Below, piece by piece: positions 16,113-25,965 of a DNA stretch of 57,388 nt. Within the stretch, counting starts at the first letter, position 1; the number at the start of each line of letters is the position of its first letter. Below the pieces are notes generated by a model that searched no databases, was not told the origin of the DNA, and saw only the letters and a list, made by a program, of their open reading frames with translations. The DNA is from Syntrophomonadaceae bacterium (GTDB lineage: Bacteria > Bacillota_D > Dethiobacteria > DTU022 > PWGO01), in the NCBI GenBank assembly GCA_003554535.1, contig PWGT01000019.1, forward strand, positions 1-57,388. Reading direction: 5' to 3'. The position numbers and the translations under genes are program-made.

Positions 16113-16712
16113 TTATCTCGAACGCAAACTGGTTGTAGCTTGTGCTACTTCTACCAGGCGTTGTGCAAGAATAGAAGCTCGTTTATGGGCAAAACTGTCT
16201 TCAGTAGACGGTTGCTGGGCACAGGCACCGTGATGACCGGCATCGGCTTCAAAATGCCCATCACCCACCACTATCATGCCTTGAATAACCATCATATCGT
16301 AAAGGGCTTTGAGGGTGGTTTCTTGCCCCCCAAAACGAGCTGCGCCACAAGAAACAGCACCGCCCACTGTGTTAATGAGTGCTTTTTCGCTCCTGAGTTT
16401 GCGGGTTTTATCCCAAAAGCTTTTTAGCTGGGCGGAAACAGTTCCAAAATAAACGGGACTCCCTAACACTAAAGCATCTGCCCTCTGCAGTGTTTCATAA
16501 GCTGAATAAAGGGGAGTGTCCTTATAGCAGGTTCCCGGGCAAGGAGAAGCACAGGCGCGGCAGAAAGGATCTTTTTGTTCTACAACCAGGTTGTGAACAT
16601 GAATTATTTCAGTATTGGCCCCTTTCTGGCCGGCTTCTTCAATAATTAATCGGAGGAGGTTAGCAGTATTACCATCCTGTTTGGGGCTACCATTTAAAGC
16701 AACTATAAACAT
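16113..16712 (-). CDS. Flavodoxin-like iron-sulfur flavoprotein / NADPH-dependent FMN reductase family
   Basis: 199 residues. The FMN phosphate loop NGSPKQDGNTANLL (about 7-20) and GSPVYFGTVSAQLKSFWDKT are typical. A Cys-rich insert (FCRACASPCPGTCYKDT, about 50-66) could bind a [4Fe-4S] cluster as in Isf-type proteins, but the spacing differs from the classical compact Isf motif. The ATG at 16710-16712 has AGGAG 10 bases upstream. It lies just upstream of the large oxidoreductase gene on the same strand, so the pair could form one electron-transfer unit. Confidence 0.85.
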   Translation of the reverse strand: MFIVALNGSPKQDGNTANLLRLIIEEAGQKGANTEIIHVHNLVVEQKDPFCRACASPCPGTCYKDTPLYSAYETLQRADALVLGSPVYFGTVSAQLKSFWDKTRKLRSEKALINTVGGAVSCGAARFGGQETTLKALYDMMVIQGMIVVGDGHFEADAGHHGACAQQPSTEDSFAHKRASILAQRLVEVAQATTSLRSR

Positions 16713-16893
16713 AAGCAAATATCTCCTTTCTTAATTATAAGTATAAACAAAATATAAATATTATGTTTGACTGGCTTAAAAAACCATATATTACTTTACC
16801 ATTATTGCCCCAGCAGGTAAATAATACTGCTTTAAAAATATACTAACTATTGTATAATATGCATTAAAGCTTAATAAATGGAGGTAAGAAAAT

Positions 16894-18120
16894 ATGAAAC
16901 AAACAAAAAAATCAAACTTCAATTTTTTGACCTGGATACTGGTTATTGCTCTTATTTGCAGCTCGCTGGTACCTGCTGTAGCTCATACGCAAGAAGCCAT
17001 CCCCATGCAACAGGAGATAGATCTGCCGGTAGAAGCTGAATCTGCGATCCTGGTAGAAGCGCATAACAACCAGGTTTTATACAATAAAAACGCCACAGAA
17101 CCCATGCATCCAGCCAGCCTTACCAAAATTATGACCCTGCTTCTGGCTGGCGAGGCACTGGATGAAGAGGCTATTAGCTGGGATGATCGGGTAACTGTTA
17201 GCCTTGCCGCTTACGAGATGGATGATACGGGATCTATAATGTATCTTGATCACGATGACGAGGTTACGGTGGAAGAATTAATTAAGGGAATTGCCATAAT
17301 TTCAGCTAATGATGGGTGCGTAGCTCTGGCAGAACATATTGCTGGGTCCGAGGAAAGGTTCGTGCAGCTAATGAATGAGCGTGCAGAAGAACTTGGCCTG
17401 GAAAACACTAACTTCACTAATTCTCACGGGCTTCATGATGACAATCAGTATATGAGCGCCCTCGATGTAGCCCGTTTGGCCAGCTATTTTATCCGTACCC
17501 AGCCGGAAATTGCCGCCTATCAAGCAGAACGAGAGTGGACGTATAGCGACATTAAACAGTTTAATCGTAATCCGTTGCTTAGGGATTATGAAGGTGCAGA
17601 CGGAATTAAAACTGGGTACCTATCTGCCGCGGGCTGGTGCCTGGCCGCTACCGCAGAAAGAGATGATTTTCGGCTTATTTCGGTAGTTTTGAATTCTCCT
17701 ACTGAAGAAGACCGCGGAATTGATAGCCAGAGTCTTCTGGACTTCGGATTTAACAATTACGAACTAGTAAATTGGGCAGCAGAAGGGGAAGAAATAGATT
17801 CGGTACCTGTAATCCGCGGCGTAGAAGAAACTGTACCTGTAGCTCCCACCGAAGATGTAGAAGTGGTTATTCCTGGAGGGCAATCAGAACACATAACTAA
17901 AAATGTTATCCCCCGGGAGGAAATAGAGGCCCCAATAGAAGAAGGAGAACAATTAGGCCTCTTGAATGTATATTATGATGATGAACTTTTATTAGAAACC
18001 CACGTTGCAGCCACTCAAGATCTTGAACGACAAGGATTCTTTGCTTACCTGTGGAGTTCTATAACCGGGTTCTTTAGTGGAATATGGCAGAGTATATTTG
18101 GCTCAGAAAATGGTGATTAA
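16894..18120 (+). CDS. D-alanyl-D-alanine carboxypeptidase (penicillin-binding protein, peptidase S11)
   Basis: 408 residues with a signal peptide (about 1-32, cleaved after VAHTQ or nearby), then the penicillin-binding triad: SxxK in PASLTKIM (Ser about 75), SxN in ISANDG (about 132) and KTG in GIKTGYL (about 236). A beta-rich PBP5 C-terminal domain (about 300-375) and an aromatic amphipathic tail (FFAYLWSSITGFFSG) for membrane anchoring follow. It trims the last D-Ala from peptidoglycan stems. A TATAAT lies at 16853-16858 without a good -35; GGAGG precedes the ATG. DacF/DacB-like; I do not choose between them. Confidence 0.93.
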   Translation: MKQTKKSNFNFLTWILVIALICSSLVPAVAHTQEAIPMQQEIDLPVEAESAILVEAHNNQVLYNKNATEPMHPASLTKIMTLLLAGEALDEEAISWDDRVTVSLAAYEMDDTGSIMYLDHDDEVTVEELIKGIAIISANDGCVALAEHIAGSEERFVQLMNERAEELGLENTNFTNSHGLHDDNQYMSALDVARLASYFIRTQPEIAAYQAEREWTYSDIKQFNRNPLLRDYEGADGIKTGYLSAAGWCLAATAERDDFRLISVVLNSPTEEDRGIDSQSLLDFGFNNYELVNWAAEGEEIDSVPVIRGVEETVPVAPTEDVEVVIPGGQSEHITKNVIPREEIEAPIEEGEQLGLLNVYYDDELLLETHVAATQDLERQGFFAYLWSSITGFFSGIWQSIFGSENGD

Positions 18121-18138
18121 TTGCTATTTTTGAGTTAA

Positions 18139-19263
18139 TTAATTTCCGTCCGCCCGTTGCCGGTTGGCTAAATGTTCTTCATAAGTTTCTGCAAAGTAAT
18201 GTTGTCCGCTGCCATCACCCCGAGATACAAAATAAAAATAATTGGTATCTTCAGGGTTTAGGGTGGCATTAAGAGAAGCCTCCCCTGGAGAAGATATAGG
18301 TCCAGGGGGCAACCCGGCAACTTGATAAGTATTATAAATTGATTCTATTCTTGTATCTTCCGTGGTTAAATTTTCCCGTTGCTCTTCCAGGACGTACTGA
18401 ACAGTAGCACAAGATTGAAGCAGCATTTCTTCATCCAAACGATTATGAAAAACCGAGGCCACCTTTTCCCATTCTTGATCTGATGCTGCCTCCCTCTCTA
18501 CGACGGAAGCCAGGGTTACTACTTCATGGACACTCATATCCAATTCTTGAGCCCTGTTTAAATTTTCTTCTGTCCAAAATCTTTGAAAGCGCCTTAGCAT
18601 GAGAGTAATTATTTCCTCAGCATCAGCATCACTTTCCACTTCATATTTTGCAGGAAATAGATAACCTTCCAGCATAAATTTAGTTTCATCAGGAATATCG
18701 CTTAAAAAGGGGAACTCTTCCTTTAATTCTGTTGAAGGAGAATGAGCTTTTTCCAAGAACCCCTTCCCATCTACAAGTCCCTCATTGTCCAGGTAATAAG
18801 CCATCCTTTCTACATCAAATCCTTCAGGGATAACAAACCATCTTGTATCACGATATACTTCTCCTTCTTTTAATTTAGTGATAATTTCCTGTGGCGCCAT
18901 AGAAGTATCCATAAGGTATTGTCCGGCCATAAGTGGAATATTGCCGTAATTTTGTCGCATATAAAAACGGAACGCCAGTTCGCTACGGATTAATCCTTCA
19001 TCCTCTAACAATTTGGCAATTTCTCCTGCCGAAGCCCCCTCCGGAACTGAAATAATTATTTCCTGCCCACTTCCTTCAGGATCGACTGGTTGCAGCATAA
19101 CGTTATAACCATAGTATACCCCTGCAATGATTAACCCTATTGTAACCAGAAATATTAAAAAAGTACGCATATTTTTTCTCCTCTGGGAAGTAGCTCCTCG
19201 TTTTTTTGATGATTTCCTCCAGAGCAAAGAATCAGGATTGAATCCTGCCTTTTTTTCGGGCAC
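18139..19263 (-). CDS. mltG: Endolytic transglycosylase MltG
   Basis: 374 residues, starting at GTG with GGAGG 7 bases upstream. A basic cytoplasmic part is followed by one membrane helix (about 32-50), a LysM-like subdomain (SVPEGASAGEIAKLLEDEGLI) and the YceG catalytic domain. The catalytic Glu is in LASVVEREA (about 254). The C-terminal signature YNTYQVAGLPPGPISSPGE is typical. It cleaves nascent glycan strands and may set their length. It lies in the conserved mltG-DUF1292-ruvX-ireB-alaS order. Confidence 0.95.
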   Translation of the reverse strand: MPEKKAGFNPDSLLWRKSSKKRGATSQRRKNMRTFLIFLVTIGLIIAGVYYGYNVMLQPVDPEGSGQEIIISVPEGASAGEIAKLLEDEGLIRSELAFRFYMRQNYGNIPLMAGQYLMDTSMAPQEIITKLKEGEVYRDTRWFVIPEGFDVERMAYYLDNEGLVDGKGFLEKAHSPSTELKEEFPFLSDIPDETKFMLEGYLFPAKYEVESDADAEEIITLMLRRFQRFWTEENLNRAQELDMSVHEVVTLASVVEREAASDQEWEKVASVFHNRLDEEMLLQSCATVQYVLEEQRENLTTEDTRIESIYNTYQVAGLPPGPISSPGEASLNATLNPEDTNYFYFVSRGDGSGQHYFAETYEEHLANRQRADGN

Positions 19264-19419
19264 ACTACACCCTCCTTCATGGCCATGCCCTACTAAATTT
19301 CACTCAATATTTAACACTTAATATTTAAACCCATGCACTGGGTGCTTTAGGGCCCTTAACAACAATTTCGGATGTTATATAAATATAAGTATATTATTTC
19401 CCCCTGTTTTTCTTTTAGC

Positions 19420-19725
19420 TTAATCTTCGTCATCTTCCTGTTCTTCTAATTGCCGGAGGCGAATCTCCCATTCTTGCGCAACTTGCTGCCACTCTTCTTC
19501 TTCATCAACTTCCTCCAGGGCTTGTTCTCCATCTCTTTCTACCAACCTAAAAATAAAAGCTTCTTCACCTTCTTCACTCTCAGCTTCACCATTTTCGGAA
19601 TCAGCATAGAGAGGAATCAATATGGCATATTGATTCTCGTTTACTGGGAAAACATCAACTACGGCAAACTGATGTTCATTCCCTTCCTCATCAACAAGCA
19701 ATACTACATCGTCTCGATCTTCCAT
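19420..19725 (-). CDS. DUF1292 domain-containing protein (YrzB type)
   Basis: 101 residues from the second ATG (19723-19725), which has GAGGT 6 bases upstream; the longer in-frame extension is unlikely. The core DDVVLLVDEEGNEHQFAVVDVFPVNENQYAILIPL matches DUF1292, a small acidic cytoplasmic family encoded between ruvX and mltG in Firmicutes. The C-terminus is a Glu-rich tail. Function unknown. Confidence 0.92.
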   Translation of the reverse strand: MEDRDDVVLLVDEEGNEHQFAVVDVFPVNENQYAILIPLYADSENGEAESEEGEEAFIFRLVERDGEQALEEVDEEEEWQQVAQEWEIRLRQLEEQEDDED

Positions 19726-19943
19726 ATCCATACCTCGCTTTCTTGAGTTTACCGGCCTTAATATCTGGCAACCGGTGTTAAATTGTAATGTCTTTTTTAT
19801 TATATACTCCACATCGTTTTTAATCCCCACAATGTGGCCATACCCATTTATCCAATTTTGCCAATACCTTGAGCAGATTCGCCGTGATATTTCTTTTTAT
19901 AATAACCCTATTTAGATAAATTTACAACAAATTATTGCTCTGG

Positions 19944-20390
19944 CTATTCTTCCTCCATATTTTCTCTGCCTATACTACGAGCACGCAAGAATGAATCCAG
20001 AATCATGCTGGCTGCCAATTTATCCCTGCTCAACTTGCGTTTTTCTCGGCTTACATCAGCTTCCAGCAAAGTCTGTTCCGCCCTGGCAGAAGTTAGCCTC
20101 TCATCCCACAAATGCACCTGAACGGGTAATAATTTAAGTAAACGGTGCTTGAATTGCTCTACTTGTTCAGCGACTTCCCCCCGGCTTGCGTCCATATTTA
20201 AGGGATATCCTATTACCAGTTCTTCTACGTCGTATTCCTGGCACAATTCTCCAATGTGCTGGATATCTTTTTGTAAATTAGTGCGCTTTAATACCGTTAA
20301 AGGCTGAGCAGTCAAGCCCAGAGGGTCGCTGATAGCTACCCCGATATTTTTTTCCCCCCAATCCAGTCCCATTATTCGTTTGGCTTCCAG
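19944..20390 (-). CDS. ruvX: Putative pre-16S rRNA nuclease / Holliday junction resolvase RuvX (YqgF)
   Basis: About 148 residues of the RNase H-like YqgF fold: first-strand motif MGLDWGEKNIGVAISDP, GYPLNMD, and the acidic motif LWDERLTSARAEQTL. It processes 16S rRNA 5' ends in E. coli and has been linked to recombination. The start is set at CTG (20388-20390): AGGAG lies exactly 8 bases upstream and the product begins MEAKRIMGLD, as in homologues. The first ATG at 20370-20372 lacks a Shine-Dalgarno and would remove residues normally present. Confidence 0.9.
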   Translation of the reverse strand: MEAKRIMGLDWGEKNIGVAISDPLGLTAQPLTVLKRTNLQKDIQHIGELCQEYDVEELVIGYPLNMDASRGEVAEQVEQFKHRLLKLLPVQVHLWDERLTSARAEQTLLEADVSREKRKLSRDKLAASMILDSFLRARSIGRENMEEE

Positions 20391-20488
20391 TTAAATGTCT
20401 CCTTTCTATTTATCATTTTCTTTGCAGTCCGTCAAACATCTTCTTTATTCTGCCAAAGATATATCACAAAAATTTTGGCAACCCACAA

Positions 20489-21445
20489 CTAAATTACACG
20501 CAGGCAAAACTCCGGACAGGCCGCCGCGCAATATCCGCACCAAATACATTCTTCTTCTTTAACTACCGGTTTTTCCTTCCAGTAAAGGGCATATTGAGGA
20601 CAGGCATCTATGCAACGCCCGCACTCGTGACATTCTTCCTCCAAATGCAGTAATTGCCTCTTTTGCTTACCAACCCTGCTACGAAGACCTGCAGGAATTT
20701 CTTCCCCCTTGAAGTAAGCTATTGCATATTCAATTTCAGCTTCACTTCTCATGCCCATTGCTATTGAATCGATAAATGGAAGTTCAAGCAAAAAATCCAG
20801 GGCTTCCGGCACATTTCCTTGAAAATGCCCCCCACCCAGGGGTTTCATTGCATATATACCAATTCCATGCCTGTGAGCTTCTTCTAAAGCCGAAACCATT
20901 TCCTGGCGAGTTCCATCTCTTATGCCTAGTCCCTTTAAATTAAGGATAGGATGTATTACCTCTATTTCCGAAAAATTTAAAGCAGCCCTAACCGCCTCTA
21001 TAGTATGGCAAGAGATGCCTATAGCCCGTATAAAACCTTCTTGTTTTGCTTCCTGAAAATATTCCAGGGCTGGAAGGTGGCCTCGCAGCGTAAGAGCCGA
21101 TTCTTGCTCATGCAACATAAAAAGATCTATACACTCTTTATTCATTTCACGACGGGCTTTTTCCAGGCTATGAGCAGCCTGTTCCCTGGTGTAAGCATAA
21201 GTTTTGGTAGCTACCTGTAATTCATCTACTGCAGGAATACCCGAATCAAGAGCAGCTCTTATGTAAGGATATGTTTGATAAATTTCTGCTGTATCTATAA
21301 AATTTACACCCAGATTGGCAGCGCGCTTAAGTAAATCCGCACCTTGTTGAAGGGGCAAATTAGCTTGTATGGGGCCCATTGTTAAAGACCCAAAACAAAG
21401 GCGGGAAACCTTTAGATCACTTTTACCAAGCTTCCGGTATTCCAT
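20489..21445 (-). CDS. Aldo/keto reductase with C-terminal ferredoxin domain
   Basis: 318 residues. The TIM-barrel reductase part has FIDTAEIYQTY with the catalytic Asp/Tyr, KTYAYTREQ with Lys, and LFMLHEQES with His. Residues about 265-315 hold a ferredoxin module with two clusters (CHECGRCIDACP and CIWCGYCAAACP). Members of this subgroup are predicted electron-linked reductases with unknown substrates. It is inserted between ireB and ruvX in an otherwise conserved order. GGTG lies upstream of the ATG. Confidence 0.92.
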   Translation of the reverse strand: MEYRKLGKSDLKVSRLCFGSLTMGPIQANLPLQQGADLLKRAANLGVNFIDTAEIYQTYPYIRAALDSGIPAVDELQVATKTYAYTREQAAHSLEKARREMNKECIDLFMLHEQESALTLRGHLPALEYFQEAKQEGFIRAIGISCHTIEAVRAALNFSEIEVIHPILNLKGLGIRDGTRQEMVSALEEAHRHGIGIYAMKPLGGGHFQGNVPEALDFLLELPFIDSIAMGMRSEAEIEYAIAYFKGEEIPAGLRSRVGKQKRQLLHLEEECHECGRCIDACPQYALYWKEKPVVKEEECIWCGYCAAACPEFCLRVI

Positions 21446-21575
21446 CTAAGCACCTATAAAAAATTGAATCTTGAGCATGGCAGGGATATATTATAAACAT
21501 CCCCTGCAAAACAATAATTTAAGTAAGGCTAAAGAATAAATTAATTATAAGTTTATAACCAGTAAAAAGTTAAAA

Positions 21576-21860
21576 CTACTCATCCTTGCTGTTTTGGCGT
21601 TCTACCTCTCTTATGTAGCTACGTACCAACTCTTCTAATAGTTCATCTCTCTCTACTTTTTTAATTAGGCTGCGCACATTACGATGGCTGGTAATATAAG
21701 CAGGTTCCCCCGAAATCAAGTATCCTACCAGCTGGTTCAACGGGTTGTATCCCTTTTCTTTAAGTGCCTCGTAAACTTCTACCAGTATGCGTCTTGCCTC
21801 ATTCTCACCTTCTTCCCTTTCATAAGGGAAACGCATGGTATACTCCATTTTCTCATCCAT
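21576..21860 (-). CDS. ireB: IreB family regulatory phosphoprotein
   Basis: 94 residues matching UPF0297 (YrzL/IreB) along the whole length: [13 protein letters not shown] near the start, [28 protein letters not shown], and a helical C-terminus. In Enterococcus, IreB is phosphorylated by the PASTA kinase IreK and affects cephalosporin resistance. It stands directly after alaS, as in most Firmicutes. The GGGGGTG Shine-Dalgarno is strong. Confidence 0.95.
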   Translation of the reverse strand: MDEKMEYTMRFPYEREEGENEARRILVEVYEALKEKGYNPLNQLVGYLISGEPAYITSHRNVRSLIKKVERDELLEELVRSYIREVERQNSKDE

Positions 21861-21989
21861 GTTTCACCCCCACCCCCTAATAAAGAATCAAGAACATTAT
21901 GAAAGCACTGCTTTCCGGGTTGCACCAAAATTTTAATATAGCATTTGTTTTAAAAACAAATATTTATAGTTTATTTTTCTGCTACACTT

Positions 21990-24683
21990 TTAATTAACTT
22001 CCTGCCCTGTGCCTGTGCTTTGCCGCTGCTCAATAACCAAATTACTGACCATTTCCATAGCCGCAGGCAATGAAGAGGGATCTTTACCCCCGGCCTGAGC
22101 CATATCCGGACGGCCTCCACCGCCTCCGCCTACCTGCTCGGCCATTTTAGAAATAATGTTGCCTGCATGAACTCCTTCCGAAATGAGGTCTGCAGTGACT
22201 GCTACCACCAAAATAACTTTCCCATTGTGAGAAGCCCCCAAAGCAATAACTCCCGAAGATAACTTTTCTTTAAGGCGATCTGCCATGGCTCTTAAAGCAT
22301 CCATATGAGCAACATCTACTTTGCTGCTGATAATCATAATTCCTTCTTGTTCTTGAGCTTGATTTAAGAGGCTCTCAACCTGGTATGAAATTAATCGATC
22401 CTGTAATTGCTGGTATTCCTGCTGCAGATGGCGGTTGCTTTCCATCCATTCATGTATTTTCTCTTCCACCCTATCGGGGGATGTTTTTAGTAACCCGGCT
22501 ATATTTTGCAAACGTTCTTCTTGCTTTAAGGTATGTTTCCAGGCCTCCTCCCCGGTTAACGCTTCTATGCGGCGAACCCCGGCAGCTACACTTTCCTCTC
22601 GCACCAACCGAACCAAGCCTATCTGTCCGGTGTTAGTTAGATGAGTCCCTCCACAAAGCTCCATACTAAAATCATTTACTTTGATTACCCGGACTTTCTC
22701 TCCATACTTAGCCTCAAAAAGGGCCAGCGCGCCCATTTCCTGAGCTTCTTCCAGCGTGGCATGAAATGATTCCAGAGAAAGCCCCCCACGAATTAATTCA
22801 TTAAGGGTAGCTTCTATTTCGTACAACTCCTCTGATTCAATAGCTTGGAAGTGAGTAAAGTCCAACCGGAGGCGATCCGGTGTAACCAGCGACCCGGACT
22901 GATTAACATGTTCTCCCAGTTTGTTCCGCAAAACCCGGTGTAAGATGTGAGTAGCGGTATGGCTTCGCCGAATTGCCTGCCTCCTGGAGTAATCTACTCG
23001 ACAATTTACCTTATCTCCTCTGCGCAAAACTCCCTCTTCTACCTGCACCAGATGGACTATTTGCTCATATGGATTATAAAAAGTGTCTGTTACAGTACCC
23101 TTAAAATTTTCCCCTTCTAAAACTCCTGTATCGCCAATCTGTCCACCGCTTTCAGCATAAAAAGGAGTGCGATCTACCAGGATCTCCAATTCTTGCTTTT
23201 CTGTATCCGAAGATTGTTCTACAGCAGACAAGCCTCGAGGGTGTATTGCCATCACCTGGGCCTCAGTCTCCAGCAATTCATATCCTTCAAAAACCGTGGA
23301 AATCTCTCGAGTCGCTTCCCAGCGACGTTCTTCTTCCTCTTTGCTTGCTCCGCTGGAAGTTTTTTGAGCTTGTCTGGCTTGTTCTTTCTGTTTTTCCAAT
23401 GCCTGATTGAAAGCTTCTTCATCCACTTCCATTCCTTTTTCCGCCAGTATCTCCCGGGTAAGATCCAGGGGGAAGCCGTATGTATCATAAAGGCGAAACG
23501 CCAACTCGCCCGGGAACACTCCGCCTTCCACTTCTCCACCACGGGCTGTTTCCTGCTCTTGGAGGTAATTTTCCAAGATTTCCAGCCCCTGGTTTAAAGT
23601 TTCTCGAAAACGATTCTCTTCCAATTCCACTATCTGCTTGATATACTCTTCCCTCTCAGCCAATTCCGGATAAGCATCATTCATGAGAGATATGACCTTG
23701 GGCACAATAGCAGTCAGGAAGGGTATCTCGAGGCCAAGAAGTCTTCCATGCCTTACAGCCCTCCTCAGAAGGCGGCGCAAGACATACCCTCTACCTTCAT
23801 TTGCCGGTAAGACACCATCACCGACCATAAAAGTAATTCCCCGGATATGTTCAGCTATAATACGCTGGGATAATTCTCGTTCAGAACCAACCAGACTTTC
23901 TCCATTGGTGTTTTCATATTCACGGGCAATGTGATCCATGAGCGGGCGGACTGTGTCTATCTCATAAATAGAAGAAGCTTCTTGCATTACAATGGCCAGT
24001 CTTTCCAACCCAGCCCCGGTATCAATATTTTTACGTTCCAGGGTTGCCAATTCACCATTAGGCAAGCGGTTAAACTGGGTAAAAACCAGATTCCATATTT
24101 CCAAATAACGATCACAATCGCAATCTACACGACAATCGGGACTTCCACAGCCTACTTCAGGACCCAGGTCATAATGAATCTCTGAACAAGGACCGCATGG
24201 ACCTGTTCCTATCTCCCAAAAGTTGTCTTCTTTCCCCATTCGCACAATGCGATCTTCCGGTATACCAATATTATCCCGCCATATTTGCATGGCTTCATCA
24301 TCTTCCTCATATATACTCACCCATAACTTGGAAGTGGGCAACTGCAATCGCTCGGTAACGAACTCCCAGGACCAGGCTATTGCTTCTTCTTTAAAATAAT
24401 CTCCAAAAGAGAAGTTCCCCAACATTTCAAAAAATGTAGCATGTCTGCCAGTTAACCCTACCAGCTCCACATCAGGGGTGCGTACACATTTTTGGCTGGT
24501 AGCCACCCGGGGATGGGGAGGGGTCTTTTCTCCCGTAAAATACGGTTTCAAAGGAGCCATACCCGCTCCAATAAGTAGTAAGGTGGGGTCATTTTGAGGT
24601 ATAAGCGAGAAACTTGGCAATATCAAGTGGTCTTTTTGAGCAAAAAAATCAAGAAAAGCGGATCGTATTTCACTGCTTCGCAT
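21990..24683 (-). CDS. alaS: Alanyl-tRNA synthetase
   Basis: 897 residues, slightly longer than usual. The class II catalytic domain is N-terminal (SEIRSAFLDFFAQKDH, and KDNFWEIGTGPCGPCSEIHYD). The editing domain carries the HTATHILH zinc motif and CGGTHLTNTG. The C-terminal DHHA1 domain includes GGGGGGRPDMAQAGGKDPSSL. Charges tRNA-Ala and clears mischarged Ser/Gly. It has its own consensus promoter with a short leader and no T-box, so it is not controlled by T-box attenuation here. Confidence 0.98.
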   Translation of the reverse strand: MRSSEIRSAFLDFFAQKDHLILPSFSLIPQNDPTLLLIGAGMAPLKPYFTGEKTPPHPRVATSQKCVRTPDVELVGLTGRHATFFEMLGNFSFGDYFKEEAIAWSWEFVTERLQLPTSKLWVSIYEEDDEAMQIWRDNIGIPEDRIVRMGKEDNFWEIGTGPCGPCSEIHYDLGPEVGCGSPDCRVDCDCDRYLEIWNLVFTQFNRLPNGELATLERKNIDTGAGLERLAIVMQEASSIYEIDTVRPLMDHIAREYENTNGESLVGSERELSQRIIAEHIRGITFMVGDGVLPANEGRGYVLRRLLRRAVRHGRLLGLEIPFLTAIVPKVISLMNDAYPELAEREEYIKQIVELEENRFRETLNQGLEILENYLQEQETARGGEVEGGVFPGELAFRLYDTYGFPLDLTREILAEKGMEVDEEAFNQALEKQKEQARQAQKTSSGASKEEEERRWEATREISTVFEGYELLETEAQVMAIHPRGLSAVEQSSDTEKQELEILVDRTPFYAESGGQIGDTGVLEGENFKGTVTDTFYNPYEQIVHLVQVEEGVLRRGDKVNCRVDYSRRQAIRRSHTATHILHRVLRNKLGEHVNQSGSLVTPDRLRLDFTHFQAIESEELYEIEATLNELIRGGLSLESFHATLEEAQEMGALALFEAKYGEKVRVIKVNDFSMELCGGTHLTNTGQIGLVRLVREESVAAGVRRIEALTGEEAWKHTLKQEERLQNIAGLLKTSPDRVEEKIHEWMESNRHLQQEYQQLQDRLISYQVESLLNQAQEQEGIMIISSKVDVAHMDALRAMADRLKEKLSSGVIALGASHNGKVILVVAVTADLISEGVHAGNIISKMAEQVGGGGGGRPDMAQAGGKDPSSLPAAMEMVSNLVIEQRQSTGTGQEVN

Positions 24684-24710
24684 TTAGGCACCCCCTTTAC
24701 ATTTAAGGCA

Positions 24711-24739
24711 ATTATATGATCTCTCCCAGTGACTGTCAA
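24711..24739 (-). promoter_or_regulatory. Consensus sigma-A promoter of alaS
   Basis: On the minus strand, a perfect TTGACA (24734-24739), 17-base spacer and perfect TATAAT (24711-24716). Initiation near 24704 gives a leader of about 20 bases with AAAGGGGGTG before the ATG. Confidence 0.88.
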
Positions 24740-24783
24740 TAAGGGTACAGCACCTTGAGAATTGCCTTCAAAAGGGGTTTAAG

Positions 24784-25857
24784 CTATTTAACATACTGCG
24801 GCACTAATTCCAACAATTGTTTGCCTAAAATCCGAATAATGGCAGCAATGGGGAGGGCTAGCAGCAAACCCAAAAATCCAAACATTTTTCCCCCAAGAAG
24901 CAGTAAAATTATTATTGCCAGAGGGTGAAATTTAAGGCTATGACTAAAAACCAAGGGAGCCATCAAACTACTTTCCAGTTGTTGGATAACCAGAATGAGA
25001 ATGGCAACTTTTCCAGCCAGCAGAGGGGATTCAATAAATGCTACAATTACGGCAGGAATAGCGCCAATAAAAGGACCCACGAAAGGAATAAAGTTGGTTA
25101 TGGCATTAAACAATCCCAAGAACAGGGCAAACTCAACTCCCAACAAAAGCAAGCCAAGGTAAACAGTGAATCCCACCAGCAAACTAATGACTACCATCCC
25201 TCTTAAATACTGGCCAATTACTGTGTCTATTTCCCAGGCAATATTGTAGATCCTCTGGCGGGAACGATGGGGAAACAAAGAAACAAGCCATTGTTTTAAT
25301 TTATATTCATCGCGCAAGATAAAAAATGTAAGCACCGGTACCAGTAAAATTATGAGCAAGCTGTTTAAAATATTGATAAGGAAAGCATAAACATTTTCCA
25401 GCCGGGAGGTCAGAATCTGTTCCAGCCCCTCAATATTCTCGTCTACAAGGCTTCTGAGCATTGGGGGAAGATTAAATCGCTCGTAGTCTTCCTGCAATCT
25501 GGTAAGGAAGTTTTGGGCCTCCCGTGTATAATCAGGTAAATTCTTTGCCAATTCCTGAAGATCTACCAATAAGAGGGGGAAAAATCTAATACTGAATACA
25601 TACACTATCATGGCAAAAACAACATATACCACAATAATTGCCAATGTGCGGGAGATCTGGCGTTTCTCCATAAAACCTATTACCGGGCTCAACAGATAGG
25701 CCAAGATAAGCGAGATTAAAAAGGGGATTAATACAAATCCCAAAGCACTTCTTTCCTGGTATATAAACCAGAATAATATCAGCAGCAGGGCAAGAAACAA
25801 AACAACCCCACTGCCTGCTTTGATTAGAGACAGAACAAAATCTTTGTTATTTTTCAT
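24784..25857 (-). CDS. AI-2E family transporter
   Basis: 357 residues with about eight membrane segments. The central soluble part includes LPDYTREAQNFLTRLQEDYERF, and the later motifs GFTVYLGLLLLGVEFALFLG and NAITNFIPFVGPFIGAIPAV are family hallmarks. Members export autoinducer-2 or act as Na+/H+ antiporters in some bacteria; which applies here is open. A YrrI-like gene next to alaS is common in Firmicutes. Confidence 0.92.
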   Translation of the reverse strand: MKNNKDFVLSLIKAGSGVVLFLALLLILFWFIYQERSALGFVLIPFLISLILAYLLSPVIGFMEKRQISRTLAIIVVYVVFAMIVYVFSIRFFPLLLVDLQELAKNLPDYTREAQNFLTRLQEDYERFNLPPMLRSLVDENIEGLEQILTSRLENVYAFLINILNSLLIILLVPVLTFFILRDEYKLKQWLVSLFPHRSRQRIYNIAWEIDTVIGQYLRGMVVISLLVGFTVYLGLLLLGVEFALFLGLFNAITNFIPFVGPFIGAIPAVIVAFIESPLLAGKVAILILVIQQLESSLMAPLVFSHSLKFHPLAIIILLLLGGKMFGFLGLLLALPIAAIIRILGKQLLELVPQYVK

Positions 25858-25965
25858 AAGTATATTCCCACGCCTTAAGCATTAATCACTTATATGCTTA
25901 TTATGCCCGCCTGGGATTAAGAACTTGAATAAATATTCTTGTTTTATGCTTATTCAAACTCTTGC

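Noticed and set aside
22385..24185. Several plus-strand ORFs of 60-134 codons inside alaS, and similar shadows inside other genes
   Set aside because: They are antisense to strongly conserved coding sequence, without ribosome sites, and look like translations of the opposite strand.
24684..24783. T-box riboswitch upstream of alaS
   Set aside because: The gap is only 100 bases, with a consensus promoter leaving a leader of about 20 bases; no specifier stem or T-box sequence is present.
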